This document shows, piece by piece, positions 7,774-15,070 of a stretch of 35,599 bases of DNA (positions are counted from its first letter, which is position 1; every line of letters starts with the position of its first letter). A program made the translations under genes and the position numbers. Source of the stretch: Xenococcus sp. MO_188.B8. Its GTDB lineage: Bacteria > Cyanobacteriota > Cyanobacteriia > Cyanobacteriales > Xenococcaceae. Under the pieces are notes generated by a model that made no database searches, was not told the DNA's origin, and saw nothing but the letters and a program-made list of their open reading frames with translations. The stretch lies in assembly GCA_030065615.1 (NCBI GenBank), contig JASJDR010000044.1:1-35599 (forward strand). The letters run 5' to 3'.

Positions 7774-9111
7774 CTAGGTTTTTACGGTTTTTTTCCATGG
7801 CATCTTTTGCAGATTACGATCTGGTAATTCTGTTTCTAAATTAAGCAACCGAGGCTCTTGAAATGCGATCGCAACTAAAATTAAATTAAAGATTCCCAGT
7901 AATACTAGTAGTAAAGAAATTCCCCCATCTTGTCCGATTTGACCACCAATAAACGGCGCTAGATAATAATGCAATGGACTATCTTCTGCCATCAAAGGGT
8001 TCAATACAGTATCGACTAATGGGCCAGCTAATAAATAGGCAATAACAGCTAAAGATCTTTCCAAACTTTGGATTAAAGCAAAGATTCTTCCTTGTAGATG
8101 GGTCGGTACTTTACTCTGCCAGATTGCCTGATTAGAACTAACAATAATTGGATGGGAAAATAAATATAAGAAAACCCCTACTGCTAAGGCAACCACTGAG
8201 ATCTTAAGCCCCGCGATTAAGGTCACAATTCCCTGTAAACCGACACAACCCATAATCGTGATCACTCGATATTTGGTACTGCCCCAAATACTCATCAGCA
8301 AGCTCCCGACAAGTACTCCACAACCTCCAATAGAGAGAATAGTTCCCAGTTGTTGGGTAGAATCAGGTTTGTACAGTAAAGGCCAAAGAACAACTTCGAG
8401 CATTCCTGTAGTGAAATAACTAATGGCTACAAAGCTCAAAAGTCTCAGTAAACCTGGTCTGGTAGCAATATAATTCCAGCCTGAAATGGTATCTTGTAAA
8501 AAAATACCTGTAGCTGATTTATGACGACTTCTTCTTCTTTTGATATTGGGAAATCTGACAATCGATAGGGTAAATAAGGCGACGAAAAAAGTCACCAAAT
8601 CAATCGTTAAAACACCTTCTATCCCAATAAACTTCATCAAGAGTCCAGCAATGAAAGGAGAGACGATTTTGGCTACGCCACTAGAAACCTGAACCATGCC
8701 ATTGGCACGACCAAAATGCTGCGGGGGTACTACTTGAGCGATCGCTGCAGTTGAAGCCGGTGCTTGAAAGGCGTTGAAAGTAGAAGTAACAGTAACCCCC
8801 AGATAAATATGCCAAACTTCCAACTGATTGGTTGAGACCAAGAAGATAATGATAACAGTAATCAATGTTGTCACCACATCACTCATTATCATGGCATGAC
8901 GACGATTCCAACGATCAATTAAAACTCCGGCAAAAGGAGAAACAATAACTTTTGGTAAATAGATTAGCAGGATAGTCAGGGCAAATTGCGTAATGGTTCC
9001 TGTATCCCGGTAAGTTTGTTCGAGAATCCAAAAACCGAGAGCAAACTCTGTCAATTTAGAACCTAACAGAGAAATTAATTGTCCAATCCAGACGATTAAA
9101 AAAGTACGCAT
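7774..9111 (-). CDS. MFS transporter (MFS_3 / enterobactin-exporter-like)
   Basis: A 445-residue major facilitator with about 12 hydrophobic helices. The N-terminus FLIVWIGQLISLLGSKLTEFALGFWI and the loop FAGVLIDRWNRRHAMIMSD, the conserved MFS motif A between helices 2 and 3, place it in the MFS_3 group, which includes drug and siderophore exporters. The central cytoplasmic loop is basic (IKRRRSRHKS). The C-terminal half has PTHLQGRIFALIQSLERSL, a recurring feature of this group. The substrate is unknown. It is divergent from the J-domain gene across a 313-nt gap. Confidence 0.88.
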   Translation of the reverse strand: MRTFLIVWIGQLISLLGSKLTEFALGFWILEQTYRDTGTITQFALTILLIYLPKVIVSPFAGVLIDRWNRRHAMIMSDVVTTLITVIIIFLVSTNQLEVWHIYLGVTVTSTFNAFQAPASTAAIAQVVPPQHFGRANGMVQVSSGVAKIVSPFIAGLLMKFIGIEGVLTIDLVTFFVALFTLSIVRFPNIKRRRSRHKSATGIFLQDTISGWNYIATRPGLLRLLSFVAISYFTTGMLEVVLWPLLYKPDSTQQLGTILSIGGCGVLVGSLLMSIWGSTKYRVITIMGCVGLQGIVTLIAGLKISVVALAVGVFLYLFSHPIIVSSNQAIWQSKVPTHLQGRIFALIQSLERSLAVIAYLLAGPLVDTVLNPLMAEDSPLHYYLAPFIGGQIGQDGGISLLLVLLGIFNLILVAIAFQEPRLLNLETELPDRNLQKMPWKKTVKT

Positions 9112-9424
9112 GAAATAGGGGAACTAGTACTATAGATTACAATAATAGATCACAATAATTACCTTAAGCTAGCTTGTAAAATAAGCTCAAGCTAAACGAC
9201 ATAGGTATTTTTACTGACTCTAATATAGATAAAGCTCCACGTATCTTAACCTCAGTTAATAAAAAAAATCTATATCTAGTTGAGGAAAGTTACCTAGTTT
9301 ATAGTTTTTAAATGCCACTGATATCAAACTGATTACTGCAATCTGAAATCGATTAATCAGATAATTATGTGCTGTAATGTTTAGAGTCAGAGTTGTTTCT
9401 ATAGGGGAAGATTAAAAGAAGTAA
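9112..9424. other. Divergent intergenic region, MFS gene and J-domain gene
   Basis: AT-rich with no ORF. A short imperfect hairpin-like stretch lies near 9167-9196 (AGCTAGCTTG and CAAGCTAAAC-type arms). It must hold the promoters of both flanking genes, but I see no clear -35/-10 pair that I would mark. Confidence 0.4.
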
Positions 9425-10276
9425 ATGGGAAAGCAAAGGGATTATTACTTGACTCTTAAAATATCCCCCAAGGCGACGCCGGAAGAAATTAAAATTTCTT
9501 TTCGCCGTTTAGCCCGTCAATATCATCCCGATCTCAATCCCGAGAATCCCGAAGCAGCAGAATACTTTAAAGCAATCTCTGAAGCCTATGAGACTTTATC
9601 AGATCCTCTCAAACGTCGCCGTTATGATCGCGATCGCAATTTGACGAATAAAAACTATAGTACTAATTATAATTCTCCAGAGCCGCTTGAGAATGCTCAG
9701 AATGCTCAATATTATTATCTTCGGGGAATAGCCCAAGGCAAAGCGAAACAATATCAGGGAGCGATCGCAGAATATAGTAAAGCGATCGCTGCAGATCCTC
9801 AATTTATTGATGCTTATATTAAAAGATCCGAAATGCGTTACAAATTGGGAGATTCCCAAGGGGTATTAGATGATTGTTATTGGGTAATTAAAATCAACTC
9901 TTCGTTTGCCAAGGCTTATTACTATCAAGGAAGAGCTCGTTATAGCTTGGGTTATGTGCAAGCATCTATTGATTCCTATAGTGAGGCTATTAGACAGAAT
10001 AAAGATTATGCTCAAGCTTATTACTATCGTGGAATTGCCTATGGAGAGCTTCAAGATAAATCTTTAGCTATTCAAGATTTACACGTAGCTGCCAAACTAT
10101 TTCGTTTTGAGGGTAACAAGAATGCTTGTCATCTTGCTCACAATAAAATTAAGCATTTTAACCAAGCAAACCTTAATACTTTTCAGGCCATAAAGTTACT
10201 GATTGGGAAAAGCTTACTCATCAAAATTATATTACTTTGTTATTTATTATTTATGTTAATTATATTGCTTTTGTAG
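9425..10276 (+). CDS. J-domain protein with TPR repeats and C-terminal membrane anchor
   Basis: A 283-residue co-chaperone-like protein. Residues 5-70 form a J domain ([27 protein letters not shown]) with the HPD motif at 34-36, which stimulates DnaK ATPase. Residues about 93-205 hold three or four tetratricopeptide repeats ([73 protein letters not shown]). The C-terminus is one hydrophobic helix of about 22 residues, so it is a tail-anchored protein with both domains in the cytosol. It lacks the G/F and zinc-finger regions of true DnaJ. Two HIP1 sites fall inside the gene. It probably recruits DnaK to a membrane-bound client or complex; the client is unknown. Confidence 0.88.
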   Translation: MGKQRDYYLTLKISPKATPEEIKISFRRLARQYHPDLNPENPEAAEYFKAISEAYETLSDPLKRRRYDRDRNLTNKNYSTNYNSPEPLENAQNAQYYYLRGIAQGKAKQYQGAIAEYSKAIAADPQFIDAYIKRSEMRYKLGDSQGVLDDCYWVIKINSSFAKAYYYQGRARYSLGYVQASIDSYSEAIRQNKDYAQAYYYRGIAYGELQDKSLAIQDLHVAAKLFRFEGNKNACHLAHNKIKHFNQANLNTFQAIKLLIGKSLLIKIILLCYLLFMLIILLL

Positions 10277-10334
10277 TCCTAGCCACCATTAACTAAAAAA
10301 CTCTGGTTACTTGTTTTTGCTCCTAGTTTCTTGA

Positions 10335-11114
10335 TTATTTATACCTTACTAAATTAATACGATAACGCTGTTTTTTAGTAACCGAAACTTCTCCTACTTC
10401 CAATCTTCCTTTCCCTCTAACAGAAATTAAATCTCCAGATTTTACGTTATAGCTAGCCTGAGTAATATCTTTCCAATTAATGCGGACATCACCAGCAGAA
10501 ATTGCATTTGCCATTTTACTTCGAGACATGCCAAACCCCGCAGAGGCGATCGCATCTAGTCTCATCGAAGCTTCGACAGTAGTCATTTCTTTCTTTTTTG
10601 GGGGGCGTATTTTTAGTTCACTAAAATCAATTTGCCGAGTTTTGACTGCTACAGATCTTACTTGAGTTAGAGAGGTTGTCAGAAATTCTACCATCTCAGG
10701 AACCACAATTACTTGCGCTCCTCTTTCCCCTAAAACAATAATATCTCCGACTTTTTCCCTAACGATTCCTGTCCCTAAAATTGCCCCTAAAAAGTCCCGA
10801 TGAGTTGCTGTATCAAATAAAAAGTTGCCCGCAATATCCAAAGCGACTAATTCAATTTGGGAAGTCTCTAAGGGGATTTCTGAACGAGCAATCCCTAATC
10901 TTTGCCTTTCAGCTTGAGGATAACCACCCCAAGGAAGTAATTCTATATCTGTTAATTTGTTAAAAATTTCCTGCACTTCCAACATAACAGGAGGAGACAA
11001 AAAATCAGTTAAGACTATCTCCCAAGTCTTGATCGCTTGCTCTGCCTTATCAATAACACGAGCAATCTCTTCCCTATTTTCAACCCCTTTTAATAAATCT
11101 TCTCTTGGTAACAT
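10335..11114 (-). CDS. Photosystem II S4 domain protein (YlmH-like RNA-binding)
   Basis: A 259-residue protein of the cyanobacterial and plant PSII S4 family, related to YlmH of Gram-positive bacteria. The N-terminal half (LPREDLLKGVENREEIARVIDKAEQAIKTWEIVLTDFLSPP) is the YlmH-type domain, with GGYPQAERQRLGIA near residue 83. Residues about 185-245 are an S4 RNA-binding domain (MRLDAIASAGFGMSRSKMANAISAGDVRINWKD). The family is named from association with photosystem II in early annotation. Its relatives act on stalled ribosomes, so a ribosome-related job is at least as likely. It is cytosolic. The glycine-rich membrane-protein gene lies upstream on the same strand, 70 nt away, across a heptamer tandem repeat. 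Confidence 0.9.
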   Translation of the reverse strand: MLPREDLLKGVENREEIARVIDKAEQAIKTWEIVLTDFLSPPVMLEVQEIFNKLTDIELLPWGGYPQAERQRLGIARSEIPLETSQIELVALDIAGNFLFDTATHRDFLGAILGTGIVREKVGDIIVLGERGAQVIVVPEMVEFLTTSLTQVRSVAVKTRQIDFSELKIRPPKKKEMTTVEASMRLDAIASAGFGMSRSKMANAISAGDVRINWKDITQASYNVKSGDLISVRGKGRLEVGEVSVTKKQRYRINLVRYK

Positions 11115-11150
11115 TAATAGTTGATAGTTGATAATCGTTTACTGTTGAGT

Positions 11151-11185
11151 ATTACTCATTACTCATTACTTATTACTTATTACTT
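11151..11185. repeat. Heptanucleotide tandem repeat (ATTACTY, 5 copies)
   Basis: Five exact-length units: ATTACTC, ATTACTC, ATTACTT, ATTACTT, ATTACTT, running into the stop codon of the gene at 11185-11688. This is a short tandemly repeated repetitive sequence (STRR) of the kind known in cyanobacteria. The reverse complement of the same heptamer recurs at 26093-26106. Confidence 0.85.
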
Positions 11186-11688
11186 CATTGCTGATATCCT
11201 TGGAGCATTTCGGGTTTAAACTTACGTAAAATATCTGCTGATTTAGAAAGAAAAATTTCCGACCCTTTAACTACTACCAAATATTTCCCTGCATCCAAAC
11301 GATTGCGATAGGGTAAAGCATCACCACTTCCAATAGTTAAACCCACGCCACCACCGACAAAAAAACTACCCATCGCACCACCAACTGCCCCCGCAATACC
11401 TCCGACAATATGATTTCCTGGAGAACCGGCCCAACTAAAAGTATCTAAACCAGTTATCAAATCGAAACCATAACCAGCAGCAAACCCAAAAGGAACTAGC
11501 CAATAGGCCATGGCGATCGCTCTCTTTTTCGCTTGTTTACCAGGATCTATTAAACCAAACTCATCAGCAGTTTTGTACCCTTGACCCAAAATGCTCATCT
11601 GAGATTGGGGAATATTAGCCTTTTCTAAAGCAGTGTAAGCTTCTTCTGCCACCAAGCGATCGGGTAATACGGCAATTAAATAATTCAT
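11185..11688 (-). CDS. Conserved glycine-rich membrane-associated protein
   Basis: A 167-residue protein. The N-terminus MNYLIAVLPDRLVAEEAYTALEKANIPQSQMSILGQGY is a ferredoxin-like small alpha/beta domain seen at the start of general-stress and DUF1269-type proteins. The middle has a tryptophan-containing hydrophobic segment (AIAMAYWLVPFGFAAGYGF) and a glycine-zipper-like stretch (GGIAGAVGGAMGSFFVGGGVG) that probably inserts in or spans a membrane. The C-terminus (AGKYLVVVKGSEIFLSKSADILRKF) completes the alpha/beta domain. A role in osmotic or envelope stress is plausible for this architecture but is inference. Its stop lies against the heptamer repeat. Confidence 0.75.
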   Translation of the reverse strand: MNYLIAVLPDRLVAEEAYTALEKANIPQSQMSILGQGYKTADEFGLIDPGKQAKKRAIAMAYWLVPFGFAAGYGFDLITGLDTFSWAGSPGNHIVGGIAGAVGGAMGSFFVGGGVGLTIGSGDALPYRNRLDAGKYLVVVKGSEIFLSKSADILRKFKPEMLQGYQQ

Positions 11689-11791
11689 TAATTTTAAGCA
11701 AAAATTTTATTGATTCTTCTTTAGATAGATTATCAGTTTCTTTGAAGGTTCAATAGTCTCAAAGCATGAAGAAGTTCTTGATTAATTTAGT

Positions 11792-11817
11792 TATACTATT
11801 AGTATAAAATTTAGTAT
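11792..11817. promoter_or_regulatory. Probable operator/promoter of the toxin-antitoxin operon
   Basis: TATACTA at 11792-11798 and TAGTATA at 11800-11806 form a perfect inverted repeat around one base, and a further TTAGTAT half-site lies at 11811-11817. The palindrome overlaps a -10-like TATACT/TATAAA region 18-43 nt before the antitoxin ATG. Ribbon-helix-helix antitoxins bind such paired half-sites to autoregulate, so this is the expected operator; the binding itself is inference. Confidence 0.6.
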
Positions 11818-11834
11818 GATTCAGTTGACTAACA

Positions 11835-12098
11835 ATGATTAGTAAAATTGCCAAAACAGCAATTAGCTTACCTAAAGAATTATTGGAAAAAACAGATGCT
11901 ATTGCCCAAGCAGATCAAACAACTCGCAGTGCAGTGGTTGTTCAAGCATTGACAGAATTTATTCAACATCGAGAAAACCAGGAATTGTTGGCGGCTCTTG
12001 ATACAGCTTATGAAGAAGAACCCTTAACCCAGGAAGAAACTGCGGTTCTCAAAGCTGGAATGTCTCATATTGCCAATAATGTAGTTGAAGAATGGTAA
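11835..12098 (+). CDS. Ribbon-helix-helix (CopG/MazE-like) antitoxin
   Basis: An 87-residue acidic-tailed protein. The N-terminus KTAISLPKELLEKTDAIAQADQTTRSAVVVQALTEFI is a ribbon-helix-helix DNA-binding domain: a beta strand (TAISLP), then two helices with a conserved turn. The remaining 40 residues (LAALDTAYEEEPLTQEETAVLKAGM) are acidic and likely unfold or wrap the toxin to block it. Its last codons overlap the toxin ORF by 7 nt (stop TAA at 12096-12098, toxin ATG at 12092), the usual sign of translational coupling in toxin-antitoxin pairs. It should repress its own promoter through the palindrome just upstream. Confidence 0.9.
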   Translation: MISKIAKTAISLPKELLEKTDAIAQADQTTRSAVVVQALTEFIQHRENQELLAALDTAYEEEPLTQEETAVLKAGMSHIANNVVEEW

Positions 12099-12445
12099 AA
12101 CAAGGTGATATCTATTGGGTAGATTTGCCGCAACCTTCTGACTCTGAACCTGGTTTTCGTCGTCCTTGTGTAGTGGTGCAAAATAATGTTTTTAATAAAT
12201 CTCGTATTGCTACTGTGGTAGTCTGCATTCTGACTTCCAATCTTCGTAGAGCTTCAGCTCCAGGAAATGTTTTGCTAGAAAAGGGAGAAGCCAATTTGTC
12301 TAAAGCTAGCATAGTTAACATTTCTCAATTATTGACGATTAATAAAGCCGACCTCCAGCAAAAAATTGGGACCTTGACTCCAGTAAAGTTAAATTTAGTT
12401 ATTGCAGGGATTAAGCTTTTAGTTGAGCCTAGAAATGCACCCTGA
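12092..12445 (+). CDS. MazF/PemK family toxin (mRNA endoribonuclease)
   Basis: A 117-residue PemK/MazF-fold protein. MVKQGDIYWVDLPQPSDSEPGFRRPCVVVQNNVFN is the diagnostic N-terminus, with the catalytic Arg of RRP and the loop between the first strands. VVVCILTSNLRRASAPGNVLL supplies the conserved T/S residue and basic face, and LSKASIVNISQLLTINKADL closes the barrel. MazF toxins cut single-stranded mRNA at short motifs and arrest translation until freed or neutralised. Length and motifs appear intact, so it should be active. It is coupled to the upstream antitoxin by a 7-nt overlap. The cleavage motif cannot be predicted. Confidence 0.92.
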   Translation: MVKQGDIYWVDLPQPSDSEPGFRRPCVVVQNNVFNKSRIATVVVCILTSNLRRASAPGNVLLEKGEANLSKASIVNISQLLTINKADLQQKIGTLTPVKLNLVIAGIKLLVEPRNAP

Positions 12446-12616
12446 AATTCTCAATTGATGATTAATCCTAGAAATTCACTAAATGAACACTAGATATTAG
12501 ACAAGTACAGCCTTTGATTTAGGGAAATTAAGTCCTAGCAAAGTTAAAGTTAATTGGTATCCCTACTCGAAGATTAGATAAAGCAAGCACAAAATTGTTA
12601 TACATAAATAATTTCA

Positions 12617-13210
12617 GTGAATGAGGATAAATTAGACTTTCTGCTGCGTCATAATCGCCAAATTCGTGTGATTGGCTTTGATGATGCTCCTTTTGTCCGT
12701 CACACGACCAAGGCGGTTGCTGTTGCTGGAGTAGTTTGTGCTCTTACTCGTTTTGAAGGCATGTTGTGGGGAAAGATAGAAGCCGATGGATGGGATAGCA
12801 CAGAACAACTAACTCAAATGCTGCTAACGAGTAAATTTCATCCTCAACTGCATTTAGTTTTATTAGATGGGATTGGGATGGGTGGGTTGAATTTAATCGA
12901 TCTACCTTTGTTAGCTCAACAGTCACAATTACCTTGTGTTGCGGTGATGAGAAAATTTCCTAAGCTAGAGAAAATGAAGGGAGCAATCTCTCTGTTACCC
13001 GATCCAGAAAGAAGATTACAACTCCTAGGCAAAGCTGGAGAAATTTATACGTATCCACCCTTTTACTTTCAAGTTTGTGGACTGAGTGCAGAACTTACAG
13101 TCAGAATATTGCAGCGTTTAACAGATCGGGGAAATGTGCCAGAAGCTTTAAGATTGGCTCATTTGATTGCTTCTGCTGTCATAAATGGAGAAAGTGGCAA
13201 CCGCGCCTAG
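12617..13210 (+). CDS. DUF99 family protein (endonuclease dU/V-like fold)
   Basis: A 197-residue DUF99 protein starting with GTG at 12617. The early motif IRVIGFDDAPF and the later LHLVLLDGIGMGGLNLIDL contain the conserved Asp residues that, in the related endonuclease V fold, bind the metal. Other conserved stretches are LTRFEGMLWGKIEADGWD and CVAVMRKFPKLEKMKGAI. The family is mainly archaeal with members in some cyanobacteria. A deoxyuridine endonuclease role has been proposed for archaeal relatives, so DNA repair is possible but unproven here. The length is normal. The neighbours, MazEF upstream and an SGNH hydrolase downstream, give no clear link. Confidence 0.82.
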   Translation: MNEDKLDFLLRHNRQIRVIGFDDAPFVRHTTKAVAVAGVVCALTRFEGMLWGKIEADGWDSTEQLTQMLLTSKFHPQLHLVLLDGIGMGGLNLIDLPLLAQQSQLPCVAVMRKFPKLEKMKGAISLLPDPERRLQLLGKAGEIYTYPPFYFQVCGLSAELTVRILQRLTDRGNVPEALRLAHLIASAVINGESGNRA

Positions 13211-13280
13211 GACACCGATTCAGTAATCAAGAGCAATCATTAATTGAGAGGGAAACGGAAGCAAAACAGAGATAGGGAAG

Positions 13281-13356
13281 TAGGGATATAGGGATATAGG
13301 GATATAGGGAGATAATTAGTCCCCAAGTCCCCAAGTCCCCAAGTCCCCAAGTCCCC
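13281..13356. repeat. Two adjacent octanucleotide tandem repeats
   Basis: TAGGGATA is repeated three times exactly and once with a change (13281-13312). Five bases later AGTCCCCA is repeated four times plus seven bases of a fifth copy (13318-13356). The first array is G-rich on the plus strand and the second is C-rich, so short GGGA/TCCC segments of the two can pair with one another. They lie in the gap between the DUF99 gene and the SGNH hydrolase gene. Confidence 0.9.
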
Positions 13357-13379
13357 TTTTACGGCGGGGTCTCTCTGAC

Positions 13380-13419
13380 TATCTTCAGCCGTAGCATATT
13401 ATCTTCAACCATGACATAT
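13380..13419. repeat. Two-copy 20-bp imperfect tandem repeat
   Basis: TATCTTCAGCCGTAGCATAT at 13380-13399 is followed directly by TATCTTCAACCATGACATAT at 13400-13419; 15 of 20 positions match. It lies in the same gap as the octamer arrays and about 100 nt upstream of the next start codon, so it could be a duplicated regulatory site. Confidence 0.6.
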
Positions 13420-13521
13420 AGAAAAGAAACGCCACTTATCAGATAACATGCAGAATTCATGTAGAATTATTAAGTTAATTTTCCTACTAATAAATTTTCA
13501 TAACGCTAATAACATTCGTTT

Positions 13522-14259
13522 ATGACAAGTCTCATTTCTCGCGATCGCGTAGTGCCAGCTTCAGCTGACCGCTCTATCCAATCAACTTTAGAATCCACAC
13601 CTCAGTCTTTATCTCAATTACAAAGTAAACATCCTCTCAAAGTAATTGCGATCGGAGATAGTCTTGTTTATGGTTATGGGGATTTTGTCGGTGGTGGCTG
13701 GGTAGAAAGACTGCGCCGTCAATGGATGGCTCAAGAAGAAGGCGATCGCGTATTGTACAATCTGGGAGTTAGAGGCGATCGCGTTATGAACGTAACTCAA
13801 CGTCTTGCCACAGAATTTAAGCGTCGCGGAGAATTACGTCATCAAGTGCCCGATGCTATTCTATTATCAGTGGGAATTAATGATTCGCCTCGCTTAAGAA
13901 GACCAGACGGGAAGTTATTTACCGATTTTGTCGAGTTTAAGCAGCAATTAACTAATTTACTAGATTTAGCTACCAGTCTCGCTCCTGTATTCTTTGTGGG
14001 CATGATACCAGTAGACGAATCGAAAATGCCTTTTTATGATTGTTGTTATTACAATCATCTCGATCAATATCGCTATAAAGAAGCAACGTTACAAGCTTGT
14101 CAGGAAAGACAGATTCCTTATCTAGATTTATTTGATTTGTGGTTATCTAGAGGAGAAACTTGGTTGCGATCGCAATACGGTAAAGATGGATTACATCCTA
14201 ATGTACAAGGTTACGAAAATTTATTCCAAGATATTGCTATCTGGGAAGCTCTTAGGTAA
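13522..14259 (+). CDS. SGNH/GDSL-type hydrolase (esterase/lipase-like)
   Basis: A 245-residue SGNH hydrolase. Block I is VIAIGDSLVYGYGDF with the nucleophile Ser near residue 47; block II Gly follows in YNLGVRGDRV; block III is LSVGINDSPR; block V is DGLHPN with the catalytic Asp and His near residue 226. The first 35 residues are polar and serine-rich rather than a signal peptide, so the enzyme is probably cytosolic. The family hydrolyses esters of lipids, acyl thioesters or carbohydrates; the substrate is not evident. Three HIP1-type sites fall inside the gene. It precedes tRNA-Gly on the same strand, but that gene has its own promoter. Confidence 0.85.
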   Translation: MTSLISRDRVVPASADRSIQSTLESTPQSLSQLQSKHPLKVIAIGDSLVYGYGDFVGGGWVERLRRQWMAQEEGDRVLYNLGVRGDRVMNVTQRLATEFKRRGELRHQVPDAILLSVGINDSPRLRRPDGKLFTDFVEFKQQLTNLLDLATSLAPVFFVGMIPVDESKMPFYDCCYYNHLDQYRYKEATLQACQERQIPYLDLFDLWLSRGETWLRSQYGKDGLHPNVQGYENLFQDIAIWEALR

Positions 14260-14329
14260 AGAAATCAGTTAATGGGTACAAGCTTTTGTGATAGTTAAGT
14301 TATTTTCTAAAACTTTAAAGAAAAAATAG

Positions 14330-14358
14330 TTGACAAGGAAAATTTATTCTGTGATACT
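14330..14358 (+). promoter_or_regulatory. Sigma70-type promoter of tRNA-Gly
   Basis: A perfect -35 TTGACA at 14330-14335, a 17-nt spacer and a -10 GATACT at 14353-14358. The transcription start would be near 14365, about 15 nt before the mature tRNA. Confidence 0.85.
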
Positions 14359-14380
14359 TACAAAGGTAAACAAATAGTTT

Positions 14381-14452
14381 GCGGGTGTAGCTCAGCGGTA
14401 GAGCGCGACCTTGCCAAGGTCGATGTCGAGAGTTCGAATCTCTTCACCCGCT
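14381..14452 (+). tRNA. tRNA-Gly (GCC anticodon)
   Basis: A 72-nt cloverleaf. The acceptor arms GCGGGTG (14381-14387) and CACCCGC (14445-14451) pair perfectly and T is the discriminator at 14452. The anticodon loop TTGCCAA lies at 14411-14417, giving anticodon GCC at 14413-14415. The T arm GAGAG-TTCGAAT-CTCTT is standard. CCA is not encoded and must be added after transcription. Confidence 0.97.
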
Positions 14453-15070
14453 TATCTCTATAAGTTAGTACTTTCATCCTTCAAAACTAAGATGTTTATT
14501 AATTTTATCCCTTGAACTTAACACCAATCTTAAACCAGTTTTCAGGATAAAAAATTAAATTCATATTATCTACTGTTAACACTCGGTTTTTGCCAGAGTA
14601 GCTTAGGCAAGCTTTTTCAGTATTGAATCGTAATATGGAATCTGACTTAGCCCTTAAACAATTTCTAATGGATAGCATCGCTCTATTAACGTCAGTTAGA
14701 CGAATTGTATTTAGAATTAAAAACTATAGGTTATTTTAGTACTCCTATATTAAGGTGTTTTCAGCTGATATTCAGCGACCACCAATCAAAAAAATCGCGA
14801 TCGCGTAGTGCATAGCGCCAGGTTTTTTCCTAATTGCGATCAACTAAAAAATGCCTTTTAATGCTTGTTTGACAAAGCTTTGGGATAATATCAAGCAAAG
14901 TGATTGGTTGAAGATCAAAAATTTTCTGCGGAATGTTGGAGAGATAGGATTATTCGCGAAGTATTAAAGTAGCAAGGGGTCAACAACGCCAAAAAAATGT
15001 AGGGATATCAAACATGACATCCCTACAGAAAATTCAGATTATCTAATTTCGTATAATCCTAATTTAGATT
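14453..15070. other. Gene-poor stretch between tRNA-Gly and the porin gene
   Basis: No recognisable gene over about 540 nt. Two short plus-strand frames exist: 14635-14739 (34 codons, begins MESDLALKQF) and 14851-14967 (38 codons, begins MPFNACLTKLWDN). The second has protein-like composition and could be the remnant of a decayed gene, but neither has a clear ribosome binding site or a recognisable family. A HIP1 core lies near 14799. The right end holds the porin terminator. Confidence 0.45.
14991..15027 (-). terminator. Rho-independent terminator of the porin gene
   Basis: On the minus strand TGTAGGGAT (15027-15019) pairs perfectly over 9 bp with ATCCCTACA (15006-14998) across a 12-nt loop, followed at once by seven T (14997-14991). 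It lies about 45 nt after the porin stop codon. Confidence 0.88.

Noticed and set aside
13281..13356. Possible CRISPR array
   Set aside because: The units are 8 nt, tandem and without spacers; no cas genes are in the window.
14635..14967. Two short plus-strand ORFs (34 and 38 codons)
   Set aside because: No ribosome binding site, no recognisable family and no terminator for them; kept only as a remark in the intergenic entry.
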